A stretch of DNA of 64,000 bases from Brachypodium distachyon (taxonomy: Eukaryota > Streptophyta > Magnoliopsida > Poales > Poaceae). The notes under the pieces were generated by a model. That model was not told the DNA's origin. It did no database searches and was given only the letters and a program-made list of their open reading frames with translations. The stretch lies in contig NC_016131.3 of the NCBI RefSeq assembly GCF_000005505.3, forward strand, positions 73,511,855 to 73,575,854. Direction: 5' to 3'. This document shows, in pieces, positions 1-13,072 of this stretch; position 1 is the stretch's first letter; every line of letters begins with the position of its first letter. Position numbers and translations under genes: made by a program.

Positions 1-100
1 GCTTTCCAAGTTGGTTTCTACTTTCAAGTTTCATTTTGGTGTTGACATTCTTTGCATTACCCACTGCTGACTCTGCTTTCATTTTCCTTGGTAAATATAG

Positions 101-1338
101 CCAATTGTTGCTGTTCCTTCATTTCTTTGTGCTGATGCATTTCAAAAAGTGCTTCCCTTCTGTACTGGTTTCGCTGCGGGATGTATGATATGGATTGTTA
201 TTGCAGAGGTTCTTCCTGATGCTTTTAAGGTGACCACCCTGCTCATTTGGTACCTAACTGTAAATGGTTGGAGTTACTGTCTCAATGGTTTGATAATGCG
301 TTCTGAGTAATTCTCCATTATATGCAGGAAGCCACTCCAGCTCAAGTTGCCTCTGCTGGAACACTTGCCGTTGCTTTCATGGAAACATTAAGTACCGTTC
401 TACAGGGATTGACTGATGGCCAAGGGTAAGCCTCTTAATGATTTGAGGATCATGGATTACCAGAACTTTTTCGGGGGATTACTATAACTTTGAACTGATA
501 CTGTTGATTTGTTCTGACCTGCAGCTCGGAAGATACATCAGGCTTTTTGGTATCACTTGTATTTGGACTTGGTCCACTTTTTGGAGGAATTATACTTGTT
601 GCATTCTCGTTTGCCTTCAGCATGCCACACTCTCTTCTTACTGGTGTCGCGTCTGGCATCGCCTTCCGTCTTGCCACATGGAGGCCATTACAACTTGTAA
701 TGTCTTCAAAGATGGGTCTATTTACCACCTTAATCCTGCTGATAGGAGGTTCTGTATTCTACCATGTCGCCACATCAAGCATCCTTAGGGTTGTTAACCG
801 CAAGAAATCTTCTGTGAGTGTCATTACATCATCCTCTGGCCTCTCTCTTAGTTTCCTCACACTGCAATCACTCCTTGCTTGCGGTTCTGTCTTCCTTCAT
901 GCCTACGCCGAAGGGCTTGCACTTGGTGTGGCGGCACGAAAGGCATATGGTCTAGGCCGTTACATGGTTCTTCCGGTCTCCCTTCACGGTCTACCACGTG
1001 GTGCTGCTGTTGCAAGCTGCGTATATGGTGCCACAGATAGCTGGCGAGGAGCCTTGGCAGCTGCAGCTCTGACCGGGCTTGCAGGACCAAGTGCCGCCAT
1101 CAGTGCAATCCTTGCAAAAATTGACTATGATGGACTGGACTATTGGATGGTCATTGCATGCGGGGCTTTGATCCCTAGCTTTGGCCGCGTCTTCAGACGC
1201 TCGCTGCGTCTGGACATCCGGAAGAGTGTCTGTGGGCTCCTGATAGGTTTTGGTTTTGCCTCTTTATGCTTGATGTCAACCAGATTCATCTGCCTGCACA
1301 CTCCTTACTGCAATTCAGCTCCAGAAGCTGTCACATGA
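101..1338 (+). CDS. ZIP-family metal (zinc) transporter, 3' part (At3g08650-like)
   Basis: Partial gene; the 5' exons lie left of the window. Visible exons are 101-229, 328-425 and 525-1338, joined in phase with consensus GT/AG borders, giving 346 residues to the TGA at 1336-1338. The protein is hydrophobic with several membrane segments. Its signature HAYAEGLALGVAA corresponds to the metal-binding helix of ZIP transporters (His and Glu in the membrane), followed by LPVSLHGLPRGAAVASCV, a second helix with a His. The order and wording match the plant branch typified by Arabidopsis At3g08650, annotated as a putative zinc transporter. Family knowledge: ZIP proteins move Zn or other divalent metals into the cytosol. 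Substrate and membrane are not shown by the sequence. The gene converges with the DUF21/CBS gene downstream, with about 1.1 kb between the two stop codons. Confidence 0.88.
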
Positions 1339-2468
1339 TTTCTTTTTCCTGTCAGATGCTGCTGTTGTAGAACACATGTAACATCAATGTAACAAGTGAC
1401 AGTACAGAGAATGTAAAGATTATTTCCTTGAGGCTGAGGGATCTGATTGTATGAACAAAAAATCGAAGGGAAACAGTCATTAGACAGTAATGATTTGGCC
1501 GGAATAGTTATGTAAATTAGTAATATTATAATATCACAAAAAAAAGATACTGTGCTTCTTTGATGTTGAGTATGCCGAGCCTCTGAGTCTGAGTAGATGT
1601 TTGCAGAGGATAAAGTCAAAGCCTGCTGAAATCATATTTTCAAATGGCCCAGCGTAACTGCTTCCATCACAAAGGAATGTGTTTCCATCATCTGTGGTTA
1701 TTCATGGCAACATGGTCATCAGTGATAGCTCATCACGTGACATTTTCTACGGTTAGTCTCAGCACCCTGCTCTATTTATTGTAAGCAACATTAGTCATCA
1801 CTCAGCACTTAATACAACTTCCACAGCTACTTGCTGAGTCGCTGGCAGCTGTTGCTTGATTTGCTCCTTACCTTAGACCGTAGCATACAAATTCCAGCAG
1901 ACATGTTAGCCTAGGACCTGGAAATGGATGTAGTATTTTGACCATTCACATCCTGTTGCTGACAAACTAACCAATAGTCAAACCAGCTTAATTGACAGGT
2001 TAACTCAATAACACAGTAGGCACTTCTGGGGATGAACCTGTTGATTTAATGCATAATGACAGACTGACAGTGAAATGCACTAGAAACATAAGCCTCTGTA
2101 TATAGTCATGAGTCATGACCCTTCTCTCAAGCCACAACACGAAGGAGTTACTACAATGCTTACATTATAGGACAGTCATCAGCGATACACCAACAGCTGG
2201 TTTACTTGAGTAATTGGGGCTGGCAAAACAAGAATAGTGCAAATGCACAGTACATATAAATGCATCTCGTTTACATTTTCTCTGCAGTTTCTTCTGCAAT
2301 GGTCGCTACAGGTTGGCAAAAAAAGCCACACCGGCCATAGGTGGCAAGAGCTAATCCGTATGTTCAGATGCTAAGAGAGAGAGAGATATTTACAAGCCAA
2401 CAAATAAGGACCGACCATAGAGGGGAGCCGTAGGATCTTCATCTTTTAATCCTACGGTCAACAATGCC
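1339..2468. other. Convergent 3' UTR/intergenic region
   Basis: This stretch separates the stop codons of two convergent genes. It is AT-rich, has no sustained coding frame, and contains A-rich stretches that could serve polyadenylation on either strand. A short GA repeat lies near 2372-2384. I see no RNA gene or transposon ends here. Confidence 0.6.
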
Positions 2469-5400
2469 TTAATTTGATCTGGGGATGAGCCACAGGTGGG
2501 AATTGTTGCCCCTTGAGTTCATAGGCTCAGTTCTCACCACCATCTCTATGTTCTTCTGTAGGAATTCCTCGAGACCTAATAAACGAAACAGCAAAACAAT
2601 GAGCATGGCGTGTAGGGTGAGGTGATAAGATTACTTCAAGGGACTTATTTTACTTAGAAGGGACAAAACATTTAGTAATACATGAATAACCATCACCGGG
2701 TGTACAAAATGGCTACTCACCCAACTTGAAGTCGGCGAACTGCTCACAGTTGTTTGAGACATGGGTGATCTTCCAGGAGAAATTGTCGTCGAATAAATCC
2801 CAGGAGACTGAGCATGGTTTGAAACAGGGGAACGCAAGATGGAACCACCATTGCGGTATGGTGATAATGGAGAAGCCATAGGGGTCTTCCGCAGCCCTTG
2901 AGATAGCGGTCCACCACTAGGAGATATAAGAGGTGACAATGATTTTCCTGGAGGTAGCATGTTTATTTTGATCCTGTGAAAACAAGAAAAGTCACTTCTC
3001 CATACCAATTTAACATCAAATTGCAAAGTACCTGCACTGAGCCACTTACTTGTTATGTACATCAACATACTCGTCTGTTTCATCGAAGATATCTTCCTGC
3101 AGGGGAGGGGCGAATTTAAGTCAGTTAGCAATATACAGGAGAAAAGTATTGACAGGTTTTGAGGATGTCAAAGAAAAAAAAAAGATGACTAGTTTTGTCA
3201 TTCCCACATGATATGTTGAAAACTTACCACTCACTTTACTGATGAAACAAGGCCATAAATCCAAGAAGCATCACATAATTTGAAAATACTATGTCAACTA
3301 AGGAGAAACTCTATTTAAAATGCATCAAACCTGCAGCAGTTGTTCCATGACATCTTCCATCGTAATTATTCCCACTGCTTCCTCGTCCATTGAATAGCTT
3401 GGAAGTGGGTCGGTGTTAAAATCAAGAATATTATCCCGCTTTCTTTCAAATTTCTTACTATGTGAGCGCAAATCTCCCTTTTCAAGGTTATTTCTACGAC
3501 TTCCAGGAATGTCGACATGTGAGGGTGACAAACCTAAGAGTACATTCAACTTATCAGCCAAAGGCTAAATGATATACACTTACTGGAAAAACAACGGGAA
3601 TCACCAAGGTTAATGAAATATACAAAATTGTTGAGTGAAGCACATACCGTCAGCATGAACATGTTTGTGGTTAATCTTGTAATCTGCTGCAGCCCCATTA
3701 ATCTTTTCAGCAGATGCTCCTGCTTCTTTAGAGCGTTTAACAACCACAGCCATGTGGCTATGACCTTTCTGAAACTCATTTAGAATGTCATAGAGAGGAA
3801 GATCATCAGCCACCCTGATGTACAGAAAAAACAACAGTAAAACTATGAGAATACAAGACAAATCATGCACATTAATTGTAAGACATACATAATTTAACCT
3901 CGACAAATTGTGTGGATCTTTTTGTTACCAAAGCAGTGCTCATATGCTGCCTGAAAAATAAGATGGCTTGGATCTGAAGAATTTGTGGTTACCCTAAAGA
4001 CGTCGGTATAATGTGACCTCTTTAAATATGTATGGCTCTCTTTTTGTAGGAGGCTAGAAGCATTATCCATCAATATAATAATTATTGAACCGTACAATTT
4101 GTCGAGAAAACAACCTTGTCTGCATGGGCATAACTATACATGCACAGTACTGAACTTTTCCGAAACATGCTTCAGTATATGCACATGTTAACTTTCAAAT
4201 ACAAACCCAACGGAAGTAAACAGCTGATACACTTTCAATCAAAACGCGAACTCTAAAATATACACATGCCAAGAATCATATTTGCAGCCATAAAATATGT
4301 TACCTTGGAATTTTTCTGATAGTAACTTGTCGAGTGGGCACTTCATCCTCAGGTCGGCAAGTAAGCAAGTTTTTTACCTGAAATTAGATAAATTTTAACT
4401 GGTAAAAAATAAATAACAAATGCATTACGCAATACACAACTCTCTGCCGTGGCCATGATGGCTCCACAATAATTGCACACAAATTTTTCTATGACTATGT
4501 GCTACTGACACCACATGATCGACTTGGAGTTTGCAAAATAGTCGGTCTTCAACGGGACAACTAGGATATAATTTATAATTTTTAGTAGTGTTTTTCAGTT
4601 TTTCATCTTTCATCCCAAGATTGATAATATTAAAACAAAAAAAATAGCAGGTTCAGTATGGTCAGATTAGCATGCACAATCTCTTAGCAGGCAGAACATC
4701 CGTAAAATGAAATCCGTATGGACTTCTCTGGCAGGCAGAAGCTAATTAGCTCACTAAGATTCTGACCAATTAATGCATAAAAACTCAGCTTATTACCAAT
4801 ATAAGACCGATAATATTGCTTGGTCTTCCAGAGTATATAGGAATACGGCTGTGCCCTTTGGTCATTATCATACCCACCGTATGCCTGTCAAGAGGAAGTG
4901 ACATCAGTATCATATATATCTTCAAAAAACTCAAAGCACACGATAAGTTCGAAGATTCATACCGGTCCAGCTTAGCGTTTATGTCAAGTGAGAAAGTTTC
5001 GGATATGGGAGTCATGGCATCTTTTGCTGTCTTTTGAGTCATCTCCAAAGCTCCTGTAATGATAGTAGTTTCATCATGAGTCAGCTCTCCCCCTTTGCCA
5101 GCCTAAGAACAAATTAAGAAAAACAGTAGTTCAATGGTAGTCCATATCTTTGTCTAATGGTTACTAAAGTCCTTGTACTTCAGATTACAGAATGATTAAA
5201 TATCAGGACAATGAGGATACTGAGGTATGGCATCCTGAATTCACAATGAGAATGCACTATCACAATATGCATAATAAAGGATTATGGTTCTATAAAATGA
5301 ATTAACTATCTAGAATCTAAGAACCGAAGTATGGCATCCTGAGTTCACAATTCAGTGCTTCAAGTGATGTAGGCGGTAGAAAAGGGACAGTTAAACTAAT

Positions 5401-6986
5401 TCTTTATTTTAATTTTATTTTTGTCGTTCTACTCTGACTGTCATCTGTTTGTTGTGCCACTTGGCTTGCAGTTGTAAAACTTTTTTCTCCTATGCATGAA
5501 AAGATATGCAAGGATCATCCGTAGTTTAGAGGAAAAAAACTATACAACTTCTAATGGTTGAATTGAAGATGACATACATTTATCATAAACACATAAGAGC
5601 AGATAAGAATAAAACTGACCGCATCGCCGTGCATATCAACTAATGTCTTTAGCTCAGCTCTCCTCATAAGTGCGAAATGGCCCTTTCCGAGTAGCCAGTC
5701 CAGCAACTGAAAGAAAAGAACATAAATCAAGCAAGATACTAAATTGGTTATAGAAGGGGGATACATTTATGCATCCTCCAACCCTCGATAAGTTCTATTT
5801 TTTCGAACATGTATCAAAACACCAGTCATTTAATTTGGAAGAACCGAAGTAAGAACTCCAAAATCTACCAAGTAACAGACACTTTGGCCAAAATAGGATT
5901 TTGCAGACTTACCGATTCATATAACAAACACTTTGCAGGGAAATGATAAAACTACCAAGTAACCGGAGTTGCTTTCATCGGCAACAGTCAAACCTAAGAA
6001 TATGCAGGCATTTCCACTAATTTAATTTGACATTACCAAGATTGAACATTGCTTCACGGTTGCAATTACTTGCTCCTTGGGCAGAGACGTTTTTTATGTT
6101 TAATAAATGCAAGAAATATTCCTTAATCAGATGCAAACCAATCTATAGTCAGTTTATTTTGACCAGTGCACTAGTTTTTTTTAGAGAGAGAGGTTGACCA
6201 GTGTACTAGTTTAGATGACTAGATGAGCACGGCACGGGGCAAGCAAATCAAGCCCCTTTCCATTCTTTGCTTGGGCAGGGCAAATTAATTAAAGAAACAG
6301 TTAGTGAGTGTTGTGTATTCTACTCTTTTGCAGAGCCCACTAGTGATGATGCCCGGGGATCCCTCTGATATTCTTGCAGAAATTGAGCATGGAGAGACGC
6401 GCACCTTGCTGATGGGGTAGGCGACGGGGAAGAAGACGACGAGGAGCACCCGAACTACGGGCGCCGCCTTGGCCCCCATGCGGAGGCCGTAGCGGGTGCA
6501 GATGGCTTGCGGCATGATCTGCGAAAACCCACCAGATTAATCAGCTCTAGCTCTCACTCTCACCCTCAGGTGCTGAATTGGATTTGGAGCCGGAATATAT
6601 ACAGCAGGGATAAAGTAAGCAAAGGGAGGACTTGGTGAAGGAATCACCTCACCGAAGGCAAGGATGAGGGTGACGGAGATGAGGACGGCGCCGAAGGAGG
6701 GGACGAGGGAGTCGAGGAAGATGGGGAGCGCCTCCATGGCGAGCGAGTTGCCGATGAGGAGCGTGCAGAGGAGCAGGTGCTGGTTCCTGACCACGGGGAG
6801 GATCCTGGCGGCGTTGAGCCTGTCCTGCGGCGTCCCGGCCTTCTCGAGCACCTCCAGGTCCACGAGGCTGAGCGACATGAGGCCCAGCGTGAGCCCCGAC
6901 ATGAGCCCCGCAAACAGCACCAGCAGCACGCAGAAGGCCAGGTACATCCAGAACATGGTCCCGCAGCACTCCTGGTGGCTCGACAT
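2469..6986 (-). CDS. DUF21 (CNNM) and CBS domain membrane protein, MGR/CBSDUF family
   Basis: Eleven exons (transcript order): 6648-6986, 6405-6518, 5620-5706, 4963-5102, 4797-4884, 4304-4377, 3648-3814, 3331-3533, 3050-3096, 2721-2973, 2469-2567. All phases agree and give 536 residues. The start chosen is the ATG of [13 protein letters not shown]. The N-terminal half is the DUF21 transmembrane domain ([15 protein letters not shown], then [31 protein letters not shown]). A CBS pair follows ([59 protein letters not shown]), with a Ser/Pro-rich tail. Plant members related to animal CNNM proteins are described as Mg2+ release (MGR) transporters of tonoplast or plastid; which membrane applies here is unknown. 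One intron acceptor (entry to 3331-3533) is the second possible AG; the first would break the frame. The last-exon acceptor is likewise chosen by phase. Confidence 0.9.
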
Positions 6987-9900
6987 GGATCCTGCCGCCG
7001 TCTCCGGAGAAGAAGGAGGGCAGAGCAGAGGAGTGTTGAGGTGTCGGGCGCGGGGGCGTAAATGAAAGTAAGGAGGAGCTAGATTCACTGTGGCGCGCGC
7101 GTGCGTTTGGTGGGTTCGGACTCTCTCTGGGGGCTTTTTATGGTTTGTGGGTTCCGTTGGTTGGTTGGGATACGGCGCGCCTGCGATGCCTTTCTGCCGA
7201 TGCCATTGCGTTTGCGCCTGCCTTTAAAGTTGTTTCTCGGGGTTTTTGTACTCTTCCCCGACTTGGGAACGGCCTCTGTGCTCCCGGCCGTTGCGAGACC
7301 GGGAGGCCGCGGCCGCCGAGCAAGCGTGGCGGACTTGGATTTGATGGCGTTTCACTTGTGTTGTGTGTGTGCTCGTCACTACGCACTGGCGGACCGGACG
7401 ATGGGGGCAGGTCGACTGACGATCCCCGGGTAAATTACGCTCACAAGATTGTTGTGTGTGTGTTGTAACTGGTAACCGACCTGGGCCAGTTTTCAACGCC
7501 GGCCGGCTTCTGTGGAGAGAAAGAGCCAGAGGACGGGGGAAAACGTGCGTGACGGCAACAACAGCAGCGGCAGCAGATCATCCGGTTGATCTGCTGACCT
7601 GGGGATCGACGACGAGCACGAGGACGTTTGGCTGAGTAACGTGTACTTGCTCGTTTCGGAGATATCATGCGTACGTTTGCCGGCCGGCCTCGTGACTTGG
7701 ACAAGTTATCCTGTAGTTTTACCCGCAAAACAAAAGAAGTTCGCCTGTAGTTTGACTGCTTTCGTCACCATACGTAGTACGAATGGTAGCTAGACGATGT
7801 GCATATGGGCTTGCTACTTTGCTGTGCTACCAGTCTAGTACAGCTACAACCTGCTCTTTATATTACTGTCAGATGAACAGAGAGATGGTACTACCACAGT
7901 AGTACTATCACTACTACTCTCGTTTTTATTACCCGGTTTCCAGACTAAAACGTGTCGTCTTGTTACGGGTGTTTCACAAGGTGACCAGAGCATGCATCGA
8001 CTCCCAACCAGATTTTGGATCCATCGCTAGCTTAGCTGAAAATTTCACCGGCCGCCGGACGGACGGACGGCCATCGATGGCTGGCGGGCGCTCCCTTGTT
8101 GGAGTGAAAGCGACACTGAACTTCCCCGGCGATTTACTATACCTCCTACTACTACATACAGAAACGAGGCTCCTGCAGATTTGACAGCCTCGATCGTTTT
8201 GTGTGACCAATCTATCTAGGACTCTCTTTTAAGGATTGCGTTTCTCTTTCAAACCAAAGCATGGCCCCATTATTACAACGCCCATCATGGAGAGAGTATC
8301 ACAATTGACAAAGTGGCTGTCAAGTCAAGGACGCATAGAAAGTGGACGGTTTTGAAGGATCCATATATATGGTCCTGGCTCCTCTGTCGTACGTGCCTGC
8401 TTATTTTAACTCTGCAGATTCCGAATGCTACTAGCCCCGACCGAGTTGGGCACAAAGGAACAGAACACAGCCTCTATTACGAGGTAGCCTGCAGTACCAA
8501 GAAGAATATTGTATATCCATGTACGTGTGATTGTGTTGAGAGATTATTCGGGAGTCTAGCTCGGAAACAGAATAACCCACCAGCAGGATCAGACAGACTG
8601 AAAGAAAACTATGATCTGGTTGATCTGGGCACACGTGAACATGCATAGTGCAATTTGATCTGGTTAATTGATTCTCTGGTTCTTGTGGACGTGTGTTGAC
8701 TAAAGATTTTTGTTTCCGGGACGACGATGCAACCGGAGGAGAAGGGGCATATTCTCGAGGTTTCATGGATGGAATCGGTTGTGTGTGGGGCGGAGGGCCC
8801 TGTGCCCTGTGACGCTGGTGATGACGCGTGCATGTATGGCAGTATGCAAAATTGGCCGGTTGATGCCTTCAATGGGTTGTGCCACGGCCATTGTCTGCAG
8901 GAAAAGACACACCATTCTTGTTCATCTTATAGTCAGTGGCTCGCTGTCGCTGACTCGCTGCAAAGGTGGGGTGATCATCTAGTATAGGACTCAAAGTGAT
9001 GCATTTGTACTGTACGTACCTTCAGTTTGGAGTGTACAAAACAATCATGTACCAGTATCGCAACAAAAATTAAACAAGAGGTGTTCTATATATAGTCGTC
9101 TGGACATTTTATTTTTAACCTCAAGCTTAGTTTTATGTTTTTTTGAATCAACATCGAACTGTTCTCACATCCAAGTTCCAAAGAGCGTGTCTTTAAGCTT
9201 GGTGGTGTGCAATTTTAGGTGGCTGCGATTTTCAGAAGTTTTCAGGAGGGCACCGAGAGAAATGACAGAAAACAAAATGAATAGATAAAACTGTAAAAGA
9301 TGAATGGTGTCCATTTATCGCACCCGGTTGTTCACCGCGAAAGCTTAGCTAACTGCAAATTCATTCAAGAGCAGAAAAATGTTTCCGTTCCTTTATTACT
9401 TGAAATGTTCTCTTCGGCTAAGTTTGGTGTTGATGTGGATAATCCGACTTTTGCTTATTTTCTGTTTAGCTAACCAACTTTTGTTTGTTTTGTTTGCTTT
9501 GTATATGTACTTTTCCACAACAGGTTATAAAACAAGTTCAGTTTGGCAACCGCAAACTGAGCCTTGTTTTCTGTATACCAAAATTGATCCAAAATCCTAA
9601 GTAAGCTAACTCACAAAAGGGCGATCAGGCTCCAAATACTAACATATGAGGAAAGGTTAGGTCGAGAAAACGATGTGCACGTCCAAGTTCAGGTCGAAAA
9701 TGGTCATCCTAGGTTACCAAACACTGTAACGGAGCACGTCACAGAGCACTATGTAAGCATCCTTTTTGCTGTGTGGTGTCTGTTCAACTAGATTATCTCC
9801 TCGCGAGTCAAATTTGGCCATAGATCTTGCAAGAGTCGGTGAATATGGGATGATGCACTTCTCTGCAGCACCATCCTTTCAACGAGACCCACGTATCATG

Positions 9901-11289
9901 TCGATCAGAGTAAGTTCACCCTTTTTTCTACACAAAAATCCAGTTTTCTTTGTTATCCAACCTGATCTGCTCACACAGGGTAGAAAGTAAATCAGGATGC
10001 CGAAAGCTGGTCTTTAAAAAAGAAGAAATCGAATCAAAAGGAATAAAGAGAGAAAAAATCTGAATTATTTGTGGACCAGGACAGACATGGTGCACGCACT
10101 ATTTGCAAGTGAATGTTGGATGTCTGCGGAATACTCCTATTTGATGCCGTTGCCATCTCCATGATTTGGCGCACTTTTGCACCTGCAAGCATAATTTAAC
10201 TTGGTCGATTATTCGCATATCAAATTCTCAGACTGACCTACAAGCTTACATGTTCTGCCAACTAGTACACATTTATGCCATCTCGTCATGCTCCATGTTG
10301 AAGAACATGTGACCATTTTCTGCAGAAGCATGCAGCATTCTGGCGCTCTGGCCCCAAGATTTGGTCCATATGGTGTGGATGGATGTCATCGTGGGATCAG
10401 AAACCCAGAATTGGTCCAGAGGTCGCCGTCTGCAACTGCAAGTCTGCAGCTGGACGCTTTGCCTGTAACTGCTCTACTCGTGATATAGATAGCAGAATGG
10501 GCAGAAGAAGGAGATCGATAGAGACCCGGATGCAGCCTGCAGGCTGCTAGCTCCATATATGCATGTTCCTTTGCATGATTCCGGAAATGCAATTTGGCGC
10601 TGCGCTGTGGGATCTCACCAACATGCTCCATTTGGACAAATCCTGGAGGCTGTGGACTCCTAATCTCACTCGCCCAACAGCTTGTTATAGACTTGGCATC
10701 TGACACGGGGCACATATAATAACTCGCTGTCAAGTTGGCAACATGTATTCTCTGGTGGGTAAATGTGGACTTCTTTTAGCCTGATTTAGTGACTGCCTGG
10801 GAATACAGATCCTGCACGAATCTTATCTTGCTGGTTACATACATGAAGCACTTTGCCTTTCACCTAGTCCATGTATCACATCCTGCTTATCTGTGTTGAT
10901 CTATTTGCGAATGTCTTCTTGTTATTTCATTTTCAACTTATGGTCAGAGAAAGGTCATCATTGGAGGAGGGGTCGCCTCGGGGACTCTACCAAATATAGG
11001 GTTCGGTTTAGCCGACATGCCGTGAAGAAGCCGGAGTTGTGGTGTCGTTGGAGACGGCATGACGGTGATAGTGACTCACGAAAGGGGGTTTCGATGGGCG
11101 CCATTCTCCAGCTGCTGCGGTGGATTTTTGTCGGTGCAAGGCATACAAATTTTCTCTTAGATAAGAGCTGTCTCCTCTTGATATGGTTGTTTGAGCTCGA
11201 TATGTCAAGTCTGTTGATGGCAGGCCACCTTGTGGTGCCTTTTGAATTACTCTGTATGAGGAAAAAGTCAACAAGAAGAAATTGGACAT
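6987..11289. other. Gene-free intergenic region
   Basis: This stretch lies upstream of the DUF21/CBS gene. The first 500 bases are GC-rich (likely promoter and 5' UTR of the minus-strand gene), and the rest is AT-rich. The open frames are short, overlap on both strands and match no family I recognise. A GGAC tetranucleotide run (about 8057-8069) is the only simple repeat I noted. Confidence 0.55.
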
Positions 11290-11799
11290 TGTAACTAATG
11301 CAAGCATAACATGTGCTCTACGAATTGAGCTACATATCGTTTTTCATACAGTTTAATAATATTAACATAATACATACAAAAAATGTTATCGCTATTCCAC
11401 TCAATGGGCGAGGGATTCCGCTGACAACATCAGTAGACGCTTTTCCCGTGGAATGCTATTAACATCGGAGAAAACACAGTCTAAACATCTCGGCATTTCT
11501 TTCATTATTATATCATAGCATAGCTAAATACATAATTAATTGATTGCAGGTGTGAGGAATCAAACCACATACCTAATGCAAGCATAATATTTGCTCGACA
11601 TGTTACATCCCTTTTATGTAAACGTAAAAGACATTTTAACATAACATAATTGTTACAACAAACTATTCAAATTAAAGATGCAATGAATCAAATCATGCAC
11701 CTAATGCATTCATAACATTTGCTCTACGAATTGAGCTACACCCCTTACTTATGTAATTTTAACATTAACATAAAATGTACAAAAAATATCAAAATGTAT

Positions 11800-11872
11800 T
11801 GGAGATGCGAGGAATCAAACCACATTCCTAATGCAAGCATAGCATTTTCTCTAACAATTGAGTCGTGTCCCC
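11800..11872 (-). pseudogene. tRNA-Ala(UGC)-like unit, subfamily A
   Basis: This 73-nt unit has decayed A-box sequence, but its anticodon arm still forms a perfect 5-bp stem (AATGC with GCATT) around a TATGCTT loop. UGC, an alanine anticodon, falls at positions 34-36. Position 33 is A instead of the near-universal U. The acceptor 3' side (CATCTCC A) is intact. It shows best what the ancestral unit looked like; it is probably not a working tRNA. Confidence 0.65.
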
Positions 11873-12374
11873 TTTCTATGTAATGCTGAAGTAAAAGACA
11901 TTTTATGATGAACAAAAAATTGTACTAAAAATGTTTAAAATGAAATAGGGATGCTAGGAATCAAACATTGTACCTAATGCAAGCATAACATTTACTCTAA
12001 CAATTGAGTTGCATCCCCTATTTATGTAATTCTAATGTAAAAGACATTTAAACATAAGGTTACATAAAAAGGTACAAAAAAAATTACTCAATTGAAGATG
12101 CGAGAAATATAACCCCGTAGCGATTAAGCTGCATCCCACATTTTTATGTAATCTAAAAGAAAAGAAGATTTTAACATAAACATAAAAGTACAAAAAATTT
12201 AAAATTAATTGGAGATGTGAGGAATCAAATCCTGTACCTGATTCAAAGGATAACGTCTCTCTACCAATTGAGCTACATCCTTTTTTACGTAATGCGGAAG
12301 GAAAATACATTTTAACATGAACATAAAAAACATTTAAATGAACATAAATAAGTATAAAATATATTAAAATTAGT

Positions 12375-12447
12375 TGGAGATGCAAGGAATTGAACCCCGT
12401 ACCTAACACAAGCGCTGCAATTGCTCTACCAATTGAGCTACATCCCC
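12375..12447 (-). pseudogene. tRNA-Ala-like unit, subfamily B, 73 nt
   Basis: This copy has exactly the canonical 73 nt. Acceptor stem, D stem and T stem pair (the last with G-T wobbles), and the A box TAGCTCAATTGG is intact. The anticodon stem is weak (ATTGC against GTGTT) and the loop AGCGCTT would place CGC, another alanine anticodon, at 34-36. Position 33 is G, so decoding is doubtful. Confidence 0.6.
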
Positions 12448-12513
12448 TTTTTATGTAAATATAAAGTAATTTTTAATATAAACATAAAAAGTAAAAATAA
12501 TATGAAAATCAAT

Positions 12514-12587
12514 TGGAGATGCAATGAATCGAACCCCGTACCTAACACAAGCATTTGCATTTGCTCTACCAATTGAGCTACGTCCCC
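12514..12587 (-). pseudogene. tRNA-Ala-like unit, subfamily B, 74 nt
   Basis: This copy has one extra base in the anticodon region compared with the 73-nt unit to its left. The A box is intact and the B box GGTTCGATTC is present. The acceptor stem carries one change (GGGGACG). The anticodon arm does not fold into a 7-base loop, so it is called a pseudogene. Confidence 0.55.
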
Positions 12588-12642
12588 TTTTTATGTAATT
12601 TTTAATATAAACATAAAAAATAAAAATAATATTAAAATTACT

Positions 12643-12716
12643 TGGAGATGCGAGGAATCGAACCCCGTACCTAACACAAGCGTTTGCATTTGCTCTACCA
12701 ATTGAGCTACATCCCC
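12643..12716 (-). pseudogene. tRNA-Ala-like unit, subfamily B, intact A and B boxes
   Basis: This is the best-preserved copy for polymerase III signals: A box TAGCTCAATTGG, B box GGTTCGATTCC, a full acceptor stem with G3:U70, and a good T stem (CGGGG with CCTCG). It has the extra anticodon-loop base of its subfamily. If any unit of the array is transcribed, this one is a prime candidate. Confidence 0.6.
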
Positions 12717-12782
12717 TTTTTATGTAATTATAAAGTAATTTTTAATATAAACATAAAAAGTAAAAATAATATTAAAATTACT

Positions 12783-12856
12783 TGGAGATGCAAGGAATCA
12801 AACCCCGTACCTAACACAAGCGTTTGCATTTGCTCTACCAATTGAGCTACATCCCC
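12783..12856 (-). pseudogene. tRNA-Ala-like unit, subfamily B
   Basis: Nearly identical to the copy at 12643, including its spacer, with a change in the B box (GGTTTGATTCC). The similarity of unit plus spacer points to recent duplication of a 140-bp segment. Confidence 0.55.
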
Positions 12857-12924
12857 TTTTTATGTAATTATATAAAGTAAGCTTTAATATAAACATAAAA
12901 GGTAAAAATAATATTAGAATTACT

Positions 12925-13005
12925 TGGAGATGCGAGGAATCGAACCCCATACCCCATACCTAACACAAGCGTTTGCGTTTGCTCTACCAATTGAGCTACA
13001 CCACC
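12925..13005 (-). pseudogene. tRNA-Ala-like unit with 7-bp internal duplication
   Basis: The region between anticodon and T arms is lengthened by a 7-base duplication (accccat repeated), giving 81 nt. The 5' end of the acceptor stem is also altered. The B box is intact. Confidence 0.55.
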
Positions 13006-13072
13006 TTTTTATGTAATTATAAAGTAATTTTTAATATAAACATAAAAAGTAAAAAATAATATGAAAATCATT

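Noticed and set aside
6644..7065. Several long frames on both strands over the first DUF21/CBS exon
   Set aside because: They are shadows of a GC-rich exon; only the minus-strand frame with the DUF21 motifs splices on in phase.
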